Source: Sipunculus nudus (lineage: Eukaryota; Annelida; Sipuncula; Golfingiida; Sipunculidae). Taken from it: a stretch of DNA of 64,000 nt. Location: positions 61,714,618-61,778,617 of the forward strand of contig CM049317.1 of the NCBI GenBank assembly GCA_026874595.1. The letters run 5' to 3'. This document shows, piece after piece, positions 24,101-36,673 of the stretch (within the stretch, counting starts at the first letter, position 1; the number at the start of each line of letters is the position of its first letter). The notes under the pieces are model-generated. The model was not told the origin of the DNA. It did no database searches and saw only the letters and a list, made by a program, of their open reading frames with translations. The position numbers were made by a program, and so were the translations under genes.

Positions 24101-24459
24101 AAGTCTTCCTGGGTTGGTAGCGTAATTTTTAATACTGTATTCGCTCTTAGAGGTGTTTTATAGAAACCAGGATGTCTACTCGTATGATAAGTTTCTAGGA
24201 CAGTTTGGGACACATGAACCACCGAGCGTCTGTTTTTATCTATGGAGAGACTCGGGCTCGGTTGCTAATTCCCAGTTTTAAAACCATCAAAATCCCTTCA
24301 AATAGTACACATAAACATAGAATCACGCTGTTTTGTTTTCTTATTCCTTTATATAACACATCGCGACTTAACCGTCAAGAAGTCTACATCCTGTGCGTAC
24401 TTATCAGCTTATAAATAGAACATTTGATGATTAGTGTATGTTTGTTTAGAAACACGTAC
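21171..24459. other. Unique AT-rich sequence
   Basis: No recognisable gene. A (GAT)n run of about five units lies near 21606-21621. Frames such as 22786-22986 (66 codons) and 23841-24089 (minus, 82 codons) have no known domain. Confidence 0.5.
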
Positions 24460-24518
24460 CTTTTTGGGTTTCTGGTCTTGTTTCTGCTGCTAGCTATCCG
24501 TCGGTCAGACGCGGTCAC
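24460..24518 (-). CDS. Candidate 59-bp internal exon (minus strand)
   Basis: Read on the minus strand, TATTCACAG (acceptor-like) precedes base 24518 and base 24460 is followed by GTACGTG (donor-like, preceded by AAAAAG). Only one of the three frames is open; it encodes VTASDRRIASSRNKTRNPK, a basic, hydrophilic peptide that matches no family I know. The polypyrimidine tract before the acceptor is weak. The surrounding 24480-24830 is clearly GC- and CpG-richer than the neighbourhood, as a 5' exon or promoter region could be. No other exons were found to join to it, so chance splice-site matches are a real alternative. Confidence 0.2.
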
Positions 24519-25023
24519 CTGTGAATAACAACAACACCCGTTAATCTCGAGTACCGAGTAGACGATCCAAACAGAGCAGACGACAGTAACAGATCACGCG
24601 CGTCTGCCGTTTGTCAGCCTTGAAACTTCGTCTTACAAAATGGATGGCCACCATGGACTGTGGCCGTCAATTTGTCCCTGTCAAAACAATTTCACGCCAG
24701 TGGACAGTGATTGTGTGGGGGTGGTACTACATCAGACCATAGACATCTAAACAAACATAATGTCCCTCGCTGGACCCCACGGACGAGCCTTACCGCTCGG
24801 ACACTTGAAACTTTTGTTGATACAGAGCTAACATGGAGATTACGGGTAATATCGCATCATGATTGAAACATGAGTGGCTTGTACACGGCTTTATTGTTTA
24901 AACAAACACTTCAGTCCTGGTATCCTAGGTTTGAATACATGGAAACACAGTTTTTCTCCTGAATTTGATGTTTGTTGTGGTTGTTCACACCGAGCCAACT
25001 GCTAGTGGACCACATGCAGTGTA

Positions 25024-25065
<42 letters not shown>

Positions 25066-25495
25066 CTGTCAAAGCGATGGAAAATATTACATATTTTATA
25101 CGTACTGAACTCAGCAATACCAGAATACAACAAATATAAAAGCTGAACCAAATTTTGTTTTGAACAATTTACCAAATATTTATTTCTAAACGGTTGGTGA
25201 CCTGCAGCTGACAAGAGACTCCATGCATTTATAGGTCTTAAAAGGCTGAAAGTGGGTGAATCGCCATGCGCAAATGGGCCATGCATCCGTACTTTTTGAC
25301 AAGAGAAAGATATCTATAGGCGTATTTGAGGAAACAGAAGGAAATCCGACGAAGTAAAGGACAGAAGAATTTTTAACACTTGCAGGATACCCATACGGGA
25401 TCCGACTGGGGACATCTGGATTTAAGGGCTTACAAACCAGAAGTGCGGCCTTGCAAAGGCTGGATCAGTCAGGGTTTGATTTTAAGGTCACGTGG
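24519..25495. other. GC-richer stretch followed by unique sequence
   Basis: 24519-24830 is CpG-richer than the window average and might be promoter-like, but I see no definite element. A (GA)n array lies at 25025-25063. No recognisable gene. Confidence 0.4.
25025..25063. repeat. (GA)n microsatellite
   Basis: About 19 GA units, uninterrupted. Confidence 0.97.
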
Positions 25496-25955
25496 TCCGA
25501 TTTGTTTACATGACCTGGTGTCACCAAGCCTGAAGGAGAGTAGTGAATGGTTTGGCCTGCTGTGGTTGGCTCTAGCCGTTATGGCAAGAGGCCTTTAATG
25601 AAACCTGTTGTTTGATTGTTATGTATTTTTAGCATAAGCTCACACAAAATAAATGATATCTGTCAAATACTTTTAAATTTGTGGCCAATCAAAGTCATAT
25701 TGTCCAAATGGTTATTTTGGACTGTTTAGAGGGGTAATTTTGGCTTCACTGCATTCGGACCAGGATGGTGAGAAAATGAGATACACAAGCCCAGATTTTC
25801 TTGGCCTTGTTTGACTGTAAAAACAACATATTCTCAGGTAAAAAAGATTTAATATCATAATTAATTTTGGAAATTATTTAAAAGAAGCCCAAACTTTTTT
25901 TGTATATGTGTTTTGTAGATGTGATATAGAAAATAATAAATGCAGCCACGTGTCC
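25496..25955. mobile_element. CACGTGG-TIR element, copy 1
   Basis: A 460-bp copy of the element found at 30024-30492 and 32125-32593, diverged from them by many substitutions and small indels. Its ends are GGTCACGTGG and CCACGTGTCC, inverted repeats of each other with one mismatch. The 6-mer TTTGAT occurs directly after the right end and also 5 bp before the left end, which may be a target duplication. Non-coding. Confidence 0.8.
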
Positions 25956-27953
25956 TTTGATGAGGGCAGGGAAAAGGCGAAACGAATAAACTCCGAGGAT
26001 AGTGTCCAAGAAATCGTACCCGTAGCGACAGATAATAGTGGAATACCGTGACGAGAAAGAGTTACAACAGGACTGGCTACTTAAAGCAAGCTATCACTTA
26101 TACCTATTATATACAAGTCAACTTGTGTGCTTTCTGGTTTATATATACTCACTGTAAATATTAATTAATATAACGCCCATGTGAGGAACGTTTGAGCTCG
26201 TTTATCTAAAAGCTGTTGTAGCAATGTTGACAAACAGCAAAACCATATAATCTAAGGTGATCGGTTGCACACGTGCGGAAAATGTAGGGTACCACTATTT
26301 GCCAAACGCCCTTTGCAAAACTCTGGTTCGTGTGACTGGCTGCCAGATGTCCTTGCTGAATGTGTTTGGATTATTTAGGCAAGCCCCCCCCCCCACATGT
26401 AATAAACAATTAAATATAAACAAAACGAACAGCTTGTGTGTGGTGGTATCAGCGTTTTCTGACCTGTTTTTTTAATGAAAGGTTCAGGAAATTGTCGTTA
26501 GTTAATACACTTGGGATATTGGAATAAGCCCCTTCATATGAGGAAGGGTAAAAACATTATAGCTGTCAAAATGCCCAAGAAATACTAGTATGAGCAAGAA
26601 CAGGGGAAAAAAGTGTTTGCTTGATCATGATGCAAAGAACGGGCAAGAACAGGTATTAGTTATACGTGGGAGCCATGCAGAGGAAAATGGTGACCCTATT
26701 CGGCCGTTGGCTGATACATACAGAAATATATGAAAGCAGCAAAACAGAAGGATAATTGTCCGCATTGATATTCATCTCCAGCACAAAATCATGGGAAAAC
26801 GGTTCCGCCTACAATTACTCTGTGTAGGAATATAGACATATGCCAACGCCCAATTATGTGCTACGGACCCTGCATGATATTAGTGTGAGCAGCCAGTATT
26901 TTTAAATATTTTTAACATTCCGGTCGGGAGGCAATACTTGGAATTCGGCAAGTTTGCCAGGAAATATACAAATATTCGTTTAAATTCTTGAACTGGTACG
27001 TATAATCAACACAAACTTTAGTCCCGCTTCCATACCATTTCCAAACATTTTAATTAATTAAGGAATCGAGACAAGACCACAAATTAGAAACATTGCCGAA
27101 GACCTGGTCCTAATTAAAATAAAAATTGAAGAATTACAGGAGCGAGAATCCGTTTTGACCTAACTGAAATGTGGCGACGATACTGGTTCAATAGCTGTAT
27201 ATCTTAATATACCCTTATAGCTTTATCTTCATCATCTGCATAATTAAACGTCACATAATGAGTCTTGTCAGGCTTATTATCCTTAAGCCAGAGGTGAACG
27301 TAATACACATACATATTGTAAATGTATATAGAGTAACTACATTCATGTCCGTGGATAATGTATGTTAACGACCTGTTCAAAGTGTATAAAAACCGCAGCA
27401 CCCACCCTAGATTTATAAATGAGCGACCTATATCACATTGAAGTATGCAGGCCACTCAGTCATTTATATCCACTAGTTTATTATCCGTACTTGTGCTAGT
27501 ATATATATATATATATATAGGTTTTCGGAACTTGGGCAGGATCCGTTTATGGTTTGTTATGGGTTCAGTTCACCCAGTGGATACACGAAAATGTCTGTCA
27601 GATGTCGCACTACGATTGACACTTCGTGATATAATTTCAAATTTCTCAGGATTTATGGGGGACATTATCCCCTAAGGACACACTTGGCATCGTCCTTCAC
27701 GCTTTAAGAGAAAAAATGGGCATTTCAGAGGCGTGACCACAGAGAACTTCCATGACAAGAATTTAGTGCCATCATCATCCATTATAAGATATATATATAT
27801 GTTACAAATTCGTGTGATAGGCATTGTTTTTCTAGCTCTGATCACATTTGCCAATTACAAAACAATTACAAATAGATTTAATAACGCATGAGAAAGACGC
27901 ACTATACTTTTGCATGCACCAGGGAGAACTGATGGCTTTATATGGTGTACGGC

Positions 27954-27957
<4 letters not shown>

Positions 27958-28033
<76 letters not shown>
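27958..28033. repeat. (TA)n microsatellite
   Basis: About 37 TA units with one ACAT interruption near 27997-28001. Confidence 0.95.
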
Positions 28034-28036
<3 letters not shown>

Positions 28037-28513
28037 GTGCACACTAGCATTTCAGAAGTAATTTATTATGAACATTATGCAGATTAAACTGATTTATTCT
28101 CCTTTTTGTCACCATCGGCTTAACCTTGGCGAACATCACTTCACCTATATACTACTAACACTCCGAGCACTTTTCTACACCACTTAACCCGAGTGTTTAC
28201 ATGGCAGCAAAAATAACACAGATCAAGTGAACAACTTGTTGACGGGAGGCGTCGCACTTTATATTGTAAAGTGGAAAATAGTGGTCTGTAGTGTTTGCGG
28301 GAGACGATCTCTCTTTATAACAGGATTTGTAAGTCTTACAGGAAGCATTTCTCGCATATACACACTAACATCGTGTGTGTCCCCTGTCACGTTGTGTTGA
28401 TCCTGAGTTAATGAATGGTTAAGTATCTCTGTTATTACTGGAGCTATCTGATGACAAAGTTTTTCCAAAAACGGGATAAATATATATGAAAGGTTTATTT
28501 TTGGTAAAACAGG

Positions 28514-28680
28514 ATAATTATTACTATTAACCAATTAACATCAGTTAAATTATCCATATTTACCATTGTATACTTGTTTATTTTGGTATAACAAGAAAAT
28601 TATTACTATTAACCAATTAACATGAGTTAGATAATCCATATTTATTATTGTTTACTTGTGTTTATTTTGTTGCTGTGTAT
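28514..28680. repeat. 82-bp tandem duplication
   Basis: AATTATTACTATTAACCAAT begins at 28516 and again at 28598. The following TAACAT-AGTTA, AT-ATCCATATTTA and TTGTTTATTTTG blocks repeat in the same order. There are two copies plus a partial one, with scattered substitutions. Confidence 0.85.
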
Positions 28681-30023
28681 CAAGGTGTAACCAGCAGGTT
28701 CAAATGTTTTATGTGTGTTTTTTGTGATCATGTATATATCTGTAGTGGAAGTATTGTTTAATTTTATGTGTATATACGATTAACTATGCAAACTTTGCAA
28801 ATAGTATCGTACTGAGACAATATATAATGAATTGTCCCCCCCCCCCACACACACACACTACGAAAGAGGTTAGTTCCAAGTTTGTGAAGATCATAAATGA
28901 TGCCCAAAATAAGACTTGGGCAGATGCAAGCAATTTCATGTCTTGGATTAACTGAGGAGAGCACTGGCCCCTCCCACTTCTTTATGATTTAATTTTTTTT
29001 TCACTGAATCCCAGAATTCCATCATAAAAATTTTAAGGATAATTGAATGCTCCTCGATTGCACCTTGGACCTATCAATCCAAAGCTTCAATGGGCATGCG
29101 CACAACACGCGTCGTGGTCGCCTAGTGTGATCGTGTTAAATGAACTTTCGTTGTTGTCACGTGGTCTGAGATACAAAAAAGGGAATCCCCCAGAAACCTC
29201 TCACTTCAAAATAATTAATACCTTCGTACTTTAATAATCTGATTTTTGTCAACATATGACCTTACGTTTTCAATGACCCGAACACTTAATGCCAGTTTTC
29301 GCCAATAGATGTCGCTGGTGTGACGGGAAAGGTTTATTCAGTGTTAAGACATTATTAAATGCGTACTTTATACTCTGCGACGATGCAGCGGGAATTAAAG
29401 CATATGTATTATTTCTGTTAACATTTGAAGAGTGCAATAATATGTAATCTAGCAGGAATAATCTGTATGCTTTGATTGTTAAAGTATGCATTAAAATTGC
29501 AATTTATTGATAAAAACCCTTAGTAATAAGTGTGTTCTTGTACTCTCCATGAACGCTCCTTTGAAATACTTATATACTTTTATGAAGACAAAAATAAATC
29601 AAGAAGTAAGAAGTTAAAATAGATTTTTTCTTAAAAATGACCCTTTTATTTTCAGTCCTGTACCATGGTTTATAATATATATGTATATTAATGTAAATGT
29701 AACGTAGCTTACCTCTTTTAAACATGCATGTATAGATCAATCCTATAGTCCAAGTATACAGCATGCAATGTGACACTTCTCACATACACAATGACAGCAG
29801 TTGTGGTGTGACATTATACATACACCACAAAGTATCCACTACAAAGTCTATATGCAGGTATACAGGTCCGGAATATTTATGTTCACGCTTCACTACGTTC
29901 CAGTGGAGCGTGACAGCCAATCAGCATAAAGCTAAATTTCCTGTTTACGGACGCTGCCTGTAGTATAAACATGGCTCCTTGAACGCGGGCGTGAACCTTT
30001 ATACACCGGCCTCTTGTACTCCT

Positions 30024-30492
30024 GGTCACGTGGTCCTATTTGTTTACATGACCTGGGGTCACCAAGCCCTGAACCTGAAGGAGAGTAGCAAATGGTCTGG
30101 CTTTTTCTGGTTGGCTCTAGCCATCATGTGCTGGAGCATCAAAAACACCCCATTGTTTGATTTTTAAGTATGTTAAGCATAATTTCCAATAAAATTGACA
30201 GTATTGGTCATTTTTTAAAAAATCTATGGCCAATCAAAGAGATGTTGTCCAAATGCTTGTTTGGGACTGCTTGGTGGGGTATTTTGGGCTTCACTGCATT
30301 CGGGCCAGGATGGTTAAAAAATGAGATACACAAGCCCCCTTTTTCTTGGTCTTGTTTGACTGAAGAAACAACAAATTCTCAGGTAAAAAAAAGTTTAATA
30401 TCAGAATTTATTTTGAAAATTATTTAAAAGAGGCCCAAACCTCAGGTGTTTTATAGATGTTATATAGGGAAAATAAATACAGCCACGTGTCC
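30024..30492. mobile_element. CACGTGG-TIR element, copy 2
   Basis: A 469-bp element with ends GGTCACGTGGTCCTATTTG and (minus strand) GGACACGTGGCTGTATTTA, i.e. imperfect inverted repeats of about 22 bp. Read base by base, it is identical to copy 3 at 32125-32593 over its full length, in the same orientation and 2101 bp away, whereas the sequences flanking both copies differ from the first base outward. The 85-codon frame inside (30170-30427) is identical in copy 3 only because the DNA is; it has no known domain. The element may be a MITE that hopped locally, or the pair may act as long terminal direct repeats. Confidence 0.85.
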
Positions 30493-31363
30493 TTCACAAA
30501 AACCTGTCTTTACAATGTGGGTGATAATACAGGCTGATCGCTACCACAAAATTGTGCCTGAACTGATGTTCAGAGTCTTTCCAGCTTATTCAAGTACTAT
30601 ATTCTTTATTTCCAGGCTGTTTTTATGAGAAAAACTTGGTTTTGGGAAGCGGATACCTGACAGGTAAGAAACATGAACTGTCACTCTATCTTCATACGAT
30701 AACAAGACTGGATTACAATTCTAGGGCTGATTTCAATAGGTAAACAACATTTTTTGGTGCCAGATTTGTGTCGGCATTTCACTGGGAGTGGTGTGGATGA
30801 CTTTTAGGGTGAATGGCCGTATTTGGGGGGGGGGGGGGGCAGAATGATAAGGGAACAGGGGAACAGGTGGGGGGGGGGGGGTAGAAGAGAGGAAATTAAT
30901 TTTTTTCTACTTTTGGTTCATGACTGGGTATACACACACACACACATATATATATATGTAAATATATATTTATTTATTTATTTATAAACCCCCATTTGTT
31001 TGCCCCCCATTTGTTTGCCAAATTTGATGTTGCCAAATGTCTTGACTTACCATGTTTCTTTATATCATGTTTTATTTTTACATTGATTTTGTGCATGTTA
31101 ACTCGTTGCAAAAAAATATACATGGTGTAGTTAAAATGTGTCATTTGGTGAATTTAATGGCCTCAATGAATAAAAAACAATGGTATATGGCAAGTATGTG
31201 CAGTATTGTATAACAGCAGGCTCGAATAATTTCCCATGAATAGCATTTTCCCTATTTGACAGCATGGATCAACTGTCACCAGTAATTGTGTGTGTGTATA
31301 TAAATTTATATATATATATAAATATATGCATATATATATATGTTCATATGTATATTGTTTGTA

Positions 31364-31417
<54 letters not shown>

Positions 31418-32124
31418 TTATATGTATAGTACGTTATACTTATAACAGTAATAATACTGACACATCATTATATTTTCATCTTTTATTAATAATGTGAAAT
31501 AATCTGATGTATTTTCAGATCCAGAAACTCATTTTCTAAATGTTGGGTGAAGATCAACAGTGACTGAATTCAGAATTGCTGTTTTGCCCAGATACCATGC
31601 ATGCAGGCATTGGAAATGAAGACAGTCATCAGGCAACAATATTCACTACAGACTCTTGTTTCATCAATTTCTTAGAGTCAGGTATCCATGACACTGTACT
31701 TCCAGAGTACTTTTCAGCATATTTTATTATAAACCTGACTGTCCAGGTTGGATGGACCCAGATACCAAAACTATATTGAAAATCATGCTTTTTTTCTAAG
31801 TCTGACATAATCAGAGCATATCAGATATGTCTCCCACACAATTTGGTCTTTAATAACATATCAGGGGTATTAGATATTAGCACTAAGTAAATAGTGCCTC
31901 TGATGTAGAAAATTGAGATAAATTTAGAATAATTGCAGAATGATATTTGATTTTTCACAGTGGCCACTGTCAGGTATACCGCACTAGATAATGGGATAGT
32001 TATAGGGCTCTGAAATATTATTTTTTAGTGATAGGATCCTGTAACTTTGAATTCTGATAGCGCTTTCATGCCATTATAGTTTGCTTTCATGTAAATAGGG
32101 GGCAAAAAAAATTGTGTTTCTTAA
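30493..32124. other. 1.6-kb interval between two identical element copies
   Basis: No recognisable gene; there is no gag, protease, integrase or reverse-transcriptase motif in any frame I could read. It has two poly(G) tracts (about 30824-30838 and 30868-30881), (CA)n(TA)n near 30931-30965 and a broken (TA)n array at about 31307-31417. A purine-rich AGGGGGCAAAAAAAA lies at about 32097-32111, just before copy 3, which would be compatible with a polypurine tract but is not adjacent to the repeat edge. Confidence 0.5.
31364..31417. repeat. (TA)n microsatellite
   Basis: About 26 TA units, preceded from 31300 by a broken TA-rich stretch. Confidence 0.95.
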
Positions 32125-32593
32125 GGTCACGTGGTCCTATTTGTTTACATGACCTGGGGTCACCAAGCCCTGAACCTGAAGGAGAGTAGCAAATGGTCTG
32201 GCTTTTTCTGGTTGGCTCTAGCCATCATGTGCTGGAGCATCAAAAACACCCCATTGTTTGATTTTTAAGTATGTTAAGCATAATTTCCAATAAAATTGAC
32301 AGTATTGGTCATTTTTTAAAAAATCTATGGCCAATCAAAGAGATGTTGTCCAAATGCTTGTTTGGGACTGCTTGGTGGGGTATTTTGGGCTTCACTGCAT
32401 TCGGGCCAGGATGGTTAAAAAATGAGATACACAAGCCCCCTTTTTCTTGGTCTTGTTTGACTGAAGAAACAACAAATTCTCAGGTAAAAAAAAGTTTAAT
32501 ATCAGAATTTATTTTGAAAATTATTTAAAAGAGGCCCAAACCTCAGGTGTTTTATAGATGTTATATAGGGAAAATAAATACAGCCACGTGTCC
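32125..32593. mobile_element. CACGTGG-TIR element, copy 3
   Basis: It is 469 bp and identical to copy 2. The left flank is TTAA, shared with copy 1 but not with copy 2. The right flank TCCTGTA resembles TCTTGTA, which lies 5 bp before copy 2. Confidence 0.85.
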
Positions 32594-32911
32594 TCCTGTA
32601 ATTACGTTAACATAACGCGTGCCAGATCTGTAGAGGGTCTGTCCTTATAGTCTACATATATCAGGCTTTCATATATGGGCTGTACCACCTCTTTAAACAT
32701 GCCCATATACGGCAGCTCTGTTACACAAAGTTATATATTTGGAGGACGTATTTATAGATCACTGGTTGATAGATTTAAAACGAGACTTTGAACACGTAAC
32801 CACAATCGTAATCTATGGAGGACCCGCCTGCATTATCACCTATCACGGCGGGGACGTTATGTACAAGCCGCATGGAGTTTCCTTGATAAGATAAATTAAT
32901 GATAAAACCAC

Positions 32912-32952
<41 letters not shown>
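32912..32952. repeat. Compound (TA)n(TG)n microsatellite
   Basis: About 8 TA units followed by about 12 TG units. Confidence 0.95.
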
Positions 32953-32953
<1 letters not shown>

Positions 32954-33838
32954 TAAGCTCTCGCAAAATTAACCAGACACAAAAAGTACGTATTTATAAC
33001 CTGAAAGACCATTAAGGAAAACTTGTTTCATCAAATATGCAATTTTATGTTCTACAGCAAATTTATCTTATATAATCTTTTCTAAATATAATACAGGGAG
33101 TACCATGCATGCGGCACCTATATGCCAATGTATATACTTTAACTAACCTTATTATGCTATGTGCAAAACCACTTTTCTAACGGCAGTCCATAGCAAACGT
33201 GTTGTGATAAACCATTTTAGCACTGTATTTATGTACATTATGTAATCAAAGCCAGCTCTGTGTGATAGGCAGGTAACCTGAACATTCCACATCGCGGCGT
33301 TGTGAGAATAAACCGGGTTTCACGGGACAAAGGTTACAAAAGAGAGTTTATATTCTGATAATATTCTGCCTGGCGATTTTGTATACGGTACGATTATGTA
33401 ACTGTCATCCTACATTATCTTATACAGATGTTGTGCAACCAGGAACTTCTATGTTACACACAGTGGAGCCTTATAACATTACATATGTTTCCTTTGGTTG
33501 TAATGATTCGCATTAGCCCTTGCAGTTGTGTGTACACCTCCTTTTCACTGTATATTGTGCAATTCTGCATAAGATATACAAAGAATATTTAACCGGTTTA
33601 ATCAACTCATTATGACACAGAGGGAAGCGGGCATGTAAGTTCAATGCCTATAATGAGTTACAATTTTCTTATAACTTATAGACCTATTATAACGTCTAAT
33701 GAAACTTATATCTAATATAAATACTATACATTTTGTATTATAACTTCTAATAATATCTTGCGTATGTATTACCGAGATACAGACCAGGGTCGGAAAGAGG
33801 ATTTTTTTGGGGGACATGTTATATCCAGTTACAACATT

Positions 33839-33839
33839 G

Positions 33840-33881
<42 letters not shown>
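33839..33881. repeat. Compound (CA)n(TA)n microsatellite
   Basis: About 11 CA units followed by about 10 TA units. Confidence 0.95.
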
Positions 33882-33882
<1 letters not shown>

Positions 33883-36673
33883 GGACCAATAATAAAATAT
33901 ACTGAGGTAGCTCCAAGTTAAGTTTATAAAGACCCTGCCGTTTTTTACGACCAAAAAAGGGGGGATAGGTGTTTTACTTTGTAGTGAGTCAGAGATTTGA
34001 TGTTATAATGACAACAGAATGCAACACAATTTGTCTTTCACTTGACTTTCACTTTGGCGCAAAATGGTCGTGCCTCATAAACAAAGGCATCGTGGTATTT
34101 GTACCGTAATCAGGATAGAGAATACCCACATAGATACGTATTTAAGTGGTAATAATTAGGGTTTAATACGAATAACCCTATATACTAATATATAAGAAAG
34201 TCTGGGAACTGTATTTGGGGATTAAGCGTATATTGTTCCATTTATTCAAACCCTTTTATTCGAAAAGAGCTGGGGTGGGGCACATTAATCCGCCCTACTG
34301 ACAGTTGCATAAACGTAGATCAGAAAGTGAACGGAAATATCCACTGGCATCACAAGTAAAAGTGTCAATAAAAAATAATTAAGAAGCATCCTTCCTTGTT
34401 TTTATTGCCTCCGCGTCTACTTGGGATTTTTTTTCTCTCGGGAACTTCAGTTTCAATATTATCTTGGTGTCCTTTACTTCCCAGTAGAATATTTTATTGT
34501 TTGTACATTAATATATTGTAATTTTAATAACAAACAACCATTTTTTTATTTTCCCCACCAGATTGCTAACATATTTAATCTAACTTGTGTTTACCTGTGA
34601 TCGCGGAAGTCATTCAATACAGTGCACGTGGTTGCAGCATAATAACTCCACTTAATACCGATACGTTACTTGTCACCGTAAACATGCCCAGGTGATAACA
34701 CCTACCTGCTTATATTGTACTCAGGTATAGATCGTGCGCGTGTGATCTATATCAGCGCGTGGAGCGCGCATGCTCGGCATAAATTCGCCTTTGGGCTTAC
34801 CTCTGTAAAGATAACCTAGAAGATTGCGGTGTACTTTGATGCCGATGCACCAAAGGCTTTGTTATTGCTTGCCTGACCATGACACTTAAGCATGATTTGC
34901 AGCAAGGCCAAATTTGTTTAGATAACTAGTTCACCATCCATCAGACGATAAGAAATCGCAAAAAAGACCCCCAACACCACCGATGATGCACACGGTCAGC
35001 CTTCATAAACAAATGCATTTATACACCAAATATTAATTTAGATGCATGTATATTATATTTTTTCCACACTGAAAATTAACAGTTTACGCTTATTCGCATG
35101 AAAATAAAATTCAAATAATCACATCTTTAACTTGTATCTGTGGATGTATCCCTCCCCCACCCCCTCCCCCTCCCCCACCCCATCCCCCCCCCCCCAAAAA
35201 AAATATTTATGTAGGCCCCTAACACCATAGCCTTTTCGTTAATAGTTTAGAATTATTTCGGTTCAATGTAGAATAAATTTCTTAAGGTCGTAGATAACGA
35301 CATGGTCTTTATAAACACAACTTGGAGCTGCCTCAGTATATTACATTTTTTACTTATATACATGTGCTTGGCAGTAGTAGCCATTAACCCGTGACCTCTA
35401 ACCTTACTCCCCTGTACAATAAGCGTATAACAACCTTGGACGACCACTTTACGGCCTGTCCTGATTAAATTAACGCAGTGTTAGTGGATTAATGCTCGTG
35501 TATTATTAACACCAGATGGGCGCCAATTACCGGGAAGTTATAAACCTTCTAACAAGGTTGTACATACAGGGTATTTCGAGCACAAGGAACTTACAAATAG
35601 TTTTATTGTTATTCGTATAAAACATTATTTTTGATCTGATTGCCCGCGCACGGTAGGAAGTTATGTATGCAGTCCGTTAGTGAGCGTTTTACAGTGAAAG
35701 GCGCGGGACATTAAGTAGACATTAATGCCCTTGCTTTTTAATCAAAACAATCATCACGAGCCCCTGACTGCTTAGTCTTGGTTGGTGGTGTTTTAGTTTG
35801 ACGTAAAACTGCATCAGAGCATAGAATAAATTAGTTTATTCTAAAAATAAAACAAGATAAATAGAATATCAATTTTTGAAGTTCTGTTTTACTCCTATTG
35901 TGCAGAATTAGTTTCCTTTCCTTCCTCTAGAGGTCCCTACCTACATGAAAGGGGAAAGACCGCGGGATAACAGTCAGTAAAGCACAGAGATGCCAACTGT
36001 GTTTTTAACTGTGAACTACTGGTTCTAGCAAAAGGTACAACAGGGCACTTGGGATATAAGGTTACAAGAGTCACGGTATAGATGTTACCTTGCTATTTCA
36101 TGCTGATCCTTTATCTTAATCAGGCAAAATTGTATTGACCTGCGCATGTGTAGTTTGACGTGTCCTGGCAGTACGAAGCTTAAAATCTGAAACTGAAGGG
36201 TATCCTCATATATAAAAATTAAAATTAGACTTAATGTTGAACTATTTTAATCAAATATCATTGTTCAATTCGTTTCCATCGAGTCCCCGTTATCCGTCGT
36301 CAATTGTCAACGGCAGCTGCCGCAGCCAACATACACACTTGCCCAAATTGGCCGTACAATTAAACATCACCAAATATTATTGAATCAAGAAAATAAAACT
36401 TTTAAGTTTACCGCAAAATAGATAATAAATAGACTTCTCCCCCAGTCCATCCATGAAAACGGTTATGTTAAAAACAAATGTGAATTTTAACTCCTATGTA
36501 GGTGATGGGCGCATGTATGCCTGCCTCTGGCGCCTCATAGTGGCGTAAAGTGAGACTAAACTGTTGAGAATGCCTTCAGCCCATTCTATCAGATCTTGCG
36601 GAATTCAGCCATCAATTTGTAAATAACAGTGGAAAAATCAAATGGAAACTTCCCCTTGAATAACTTTCTTTTT

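Larger units (their letters stand above)
25956..30023. other. Unique AT-rich sequence with microsatellites
   Basis: No recognisable gene. It contains a poly(C) run near 26386-26397, (TA)n at 27500-27520 and 27958-28033, a poly(C) plus (CA)n run near 28835-28858, an 82-bp tandem duplication (28514-28680) and an imperfect 12-bp hairpin at 29883-29913 (TCACGCT and AGCGTGA arms). Confidence 0.5.
32594..36673. other. Unique AT-rich sequence
   Basis: No recognisable gene. Contents include (TA)n(TG)n at about 32912-32952, (CA)n(TA)n at 33839-33881, a C-rich run at about 35150-35194 and an inverted repeat TATAGATC / GATCTATA with a GTGCGCGTGT loop at 34726-34751. Confidence 0.5.

Noticed and set aside
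25496-25955. PiggyBac-type insertion at TTAA
   Set aside because: TTAA precedes copies 1 and 3 but does not follow either, and copy 2 has CTCCT instead.
30170-30427. An 85-codon ORF present twice with an identical sequence (also 32271-32528)
   Set aside because: Identity is explained by the identical 469-bp DNA repeat. The older copy at 25496-25955 does not keep the frame, so protein selection is not indicated.
30024-32593. Standard autonomous LTR retrotransposon
   Set aside because: The repeats lack TG..CA ends, no primer-binding site follows copy 2, and no gag or pol motif is readable between the copies. Only an LTR-like arrangement is claimed.
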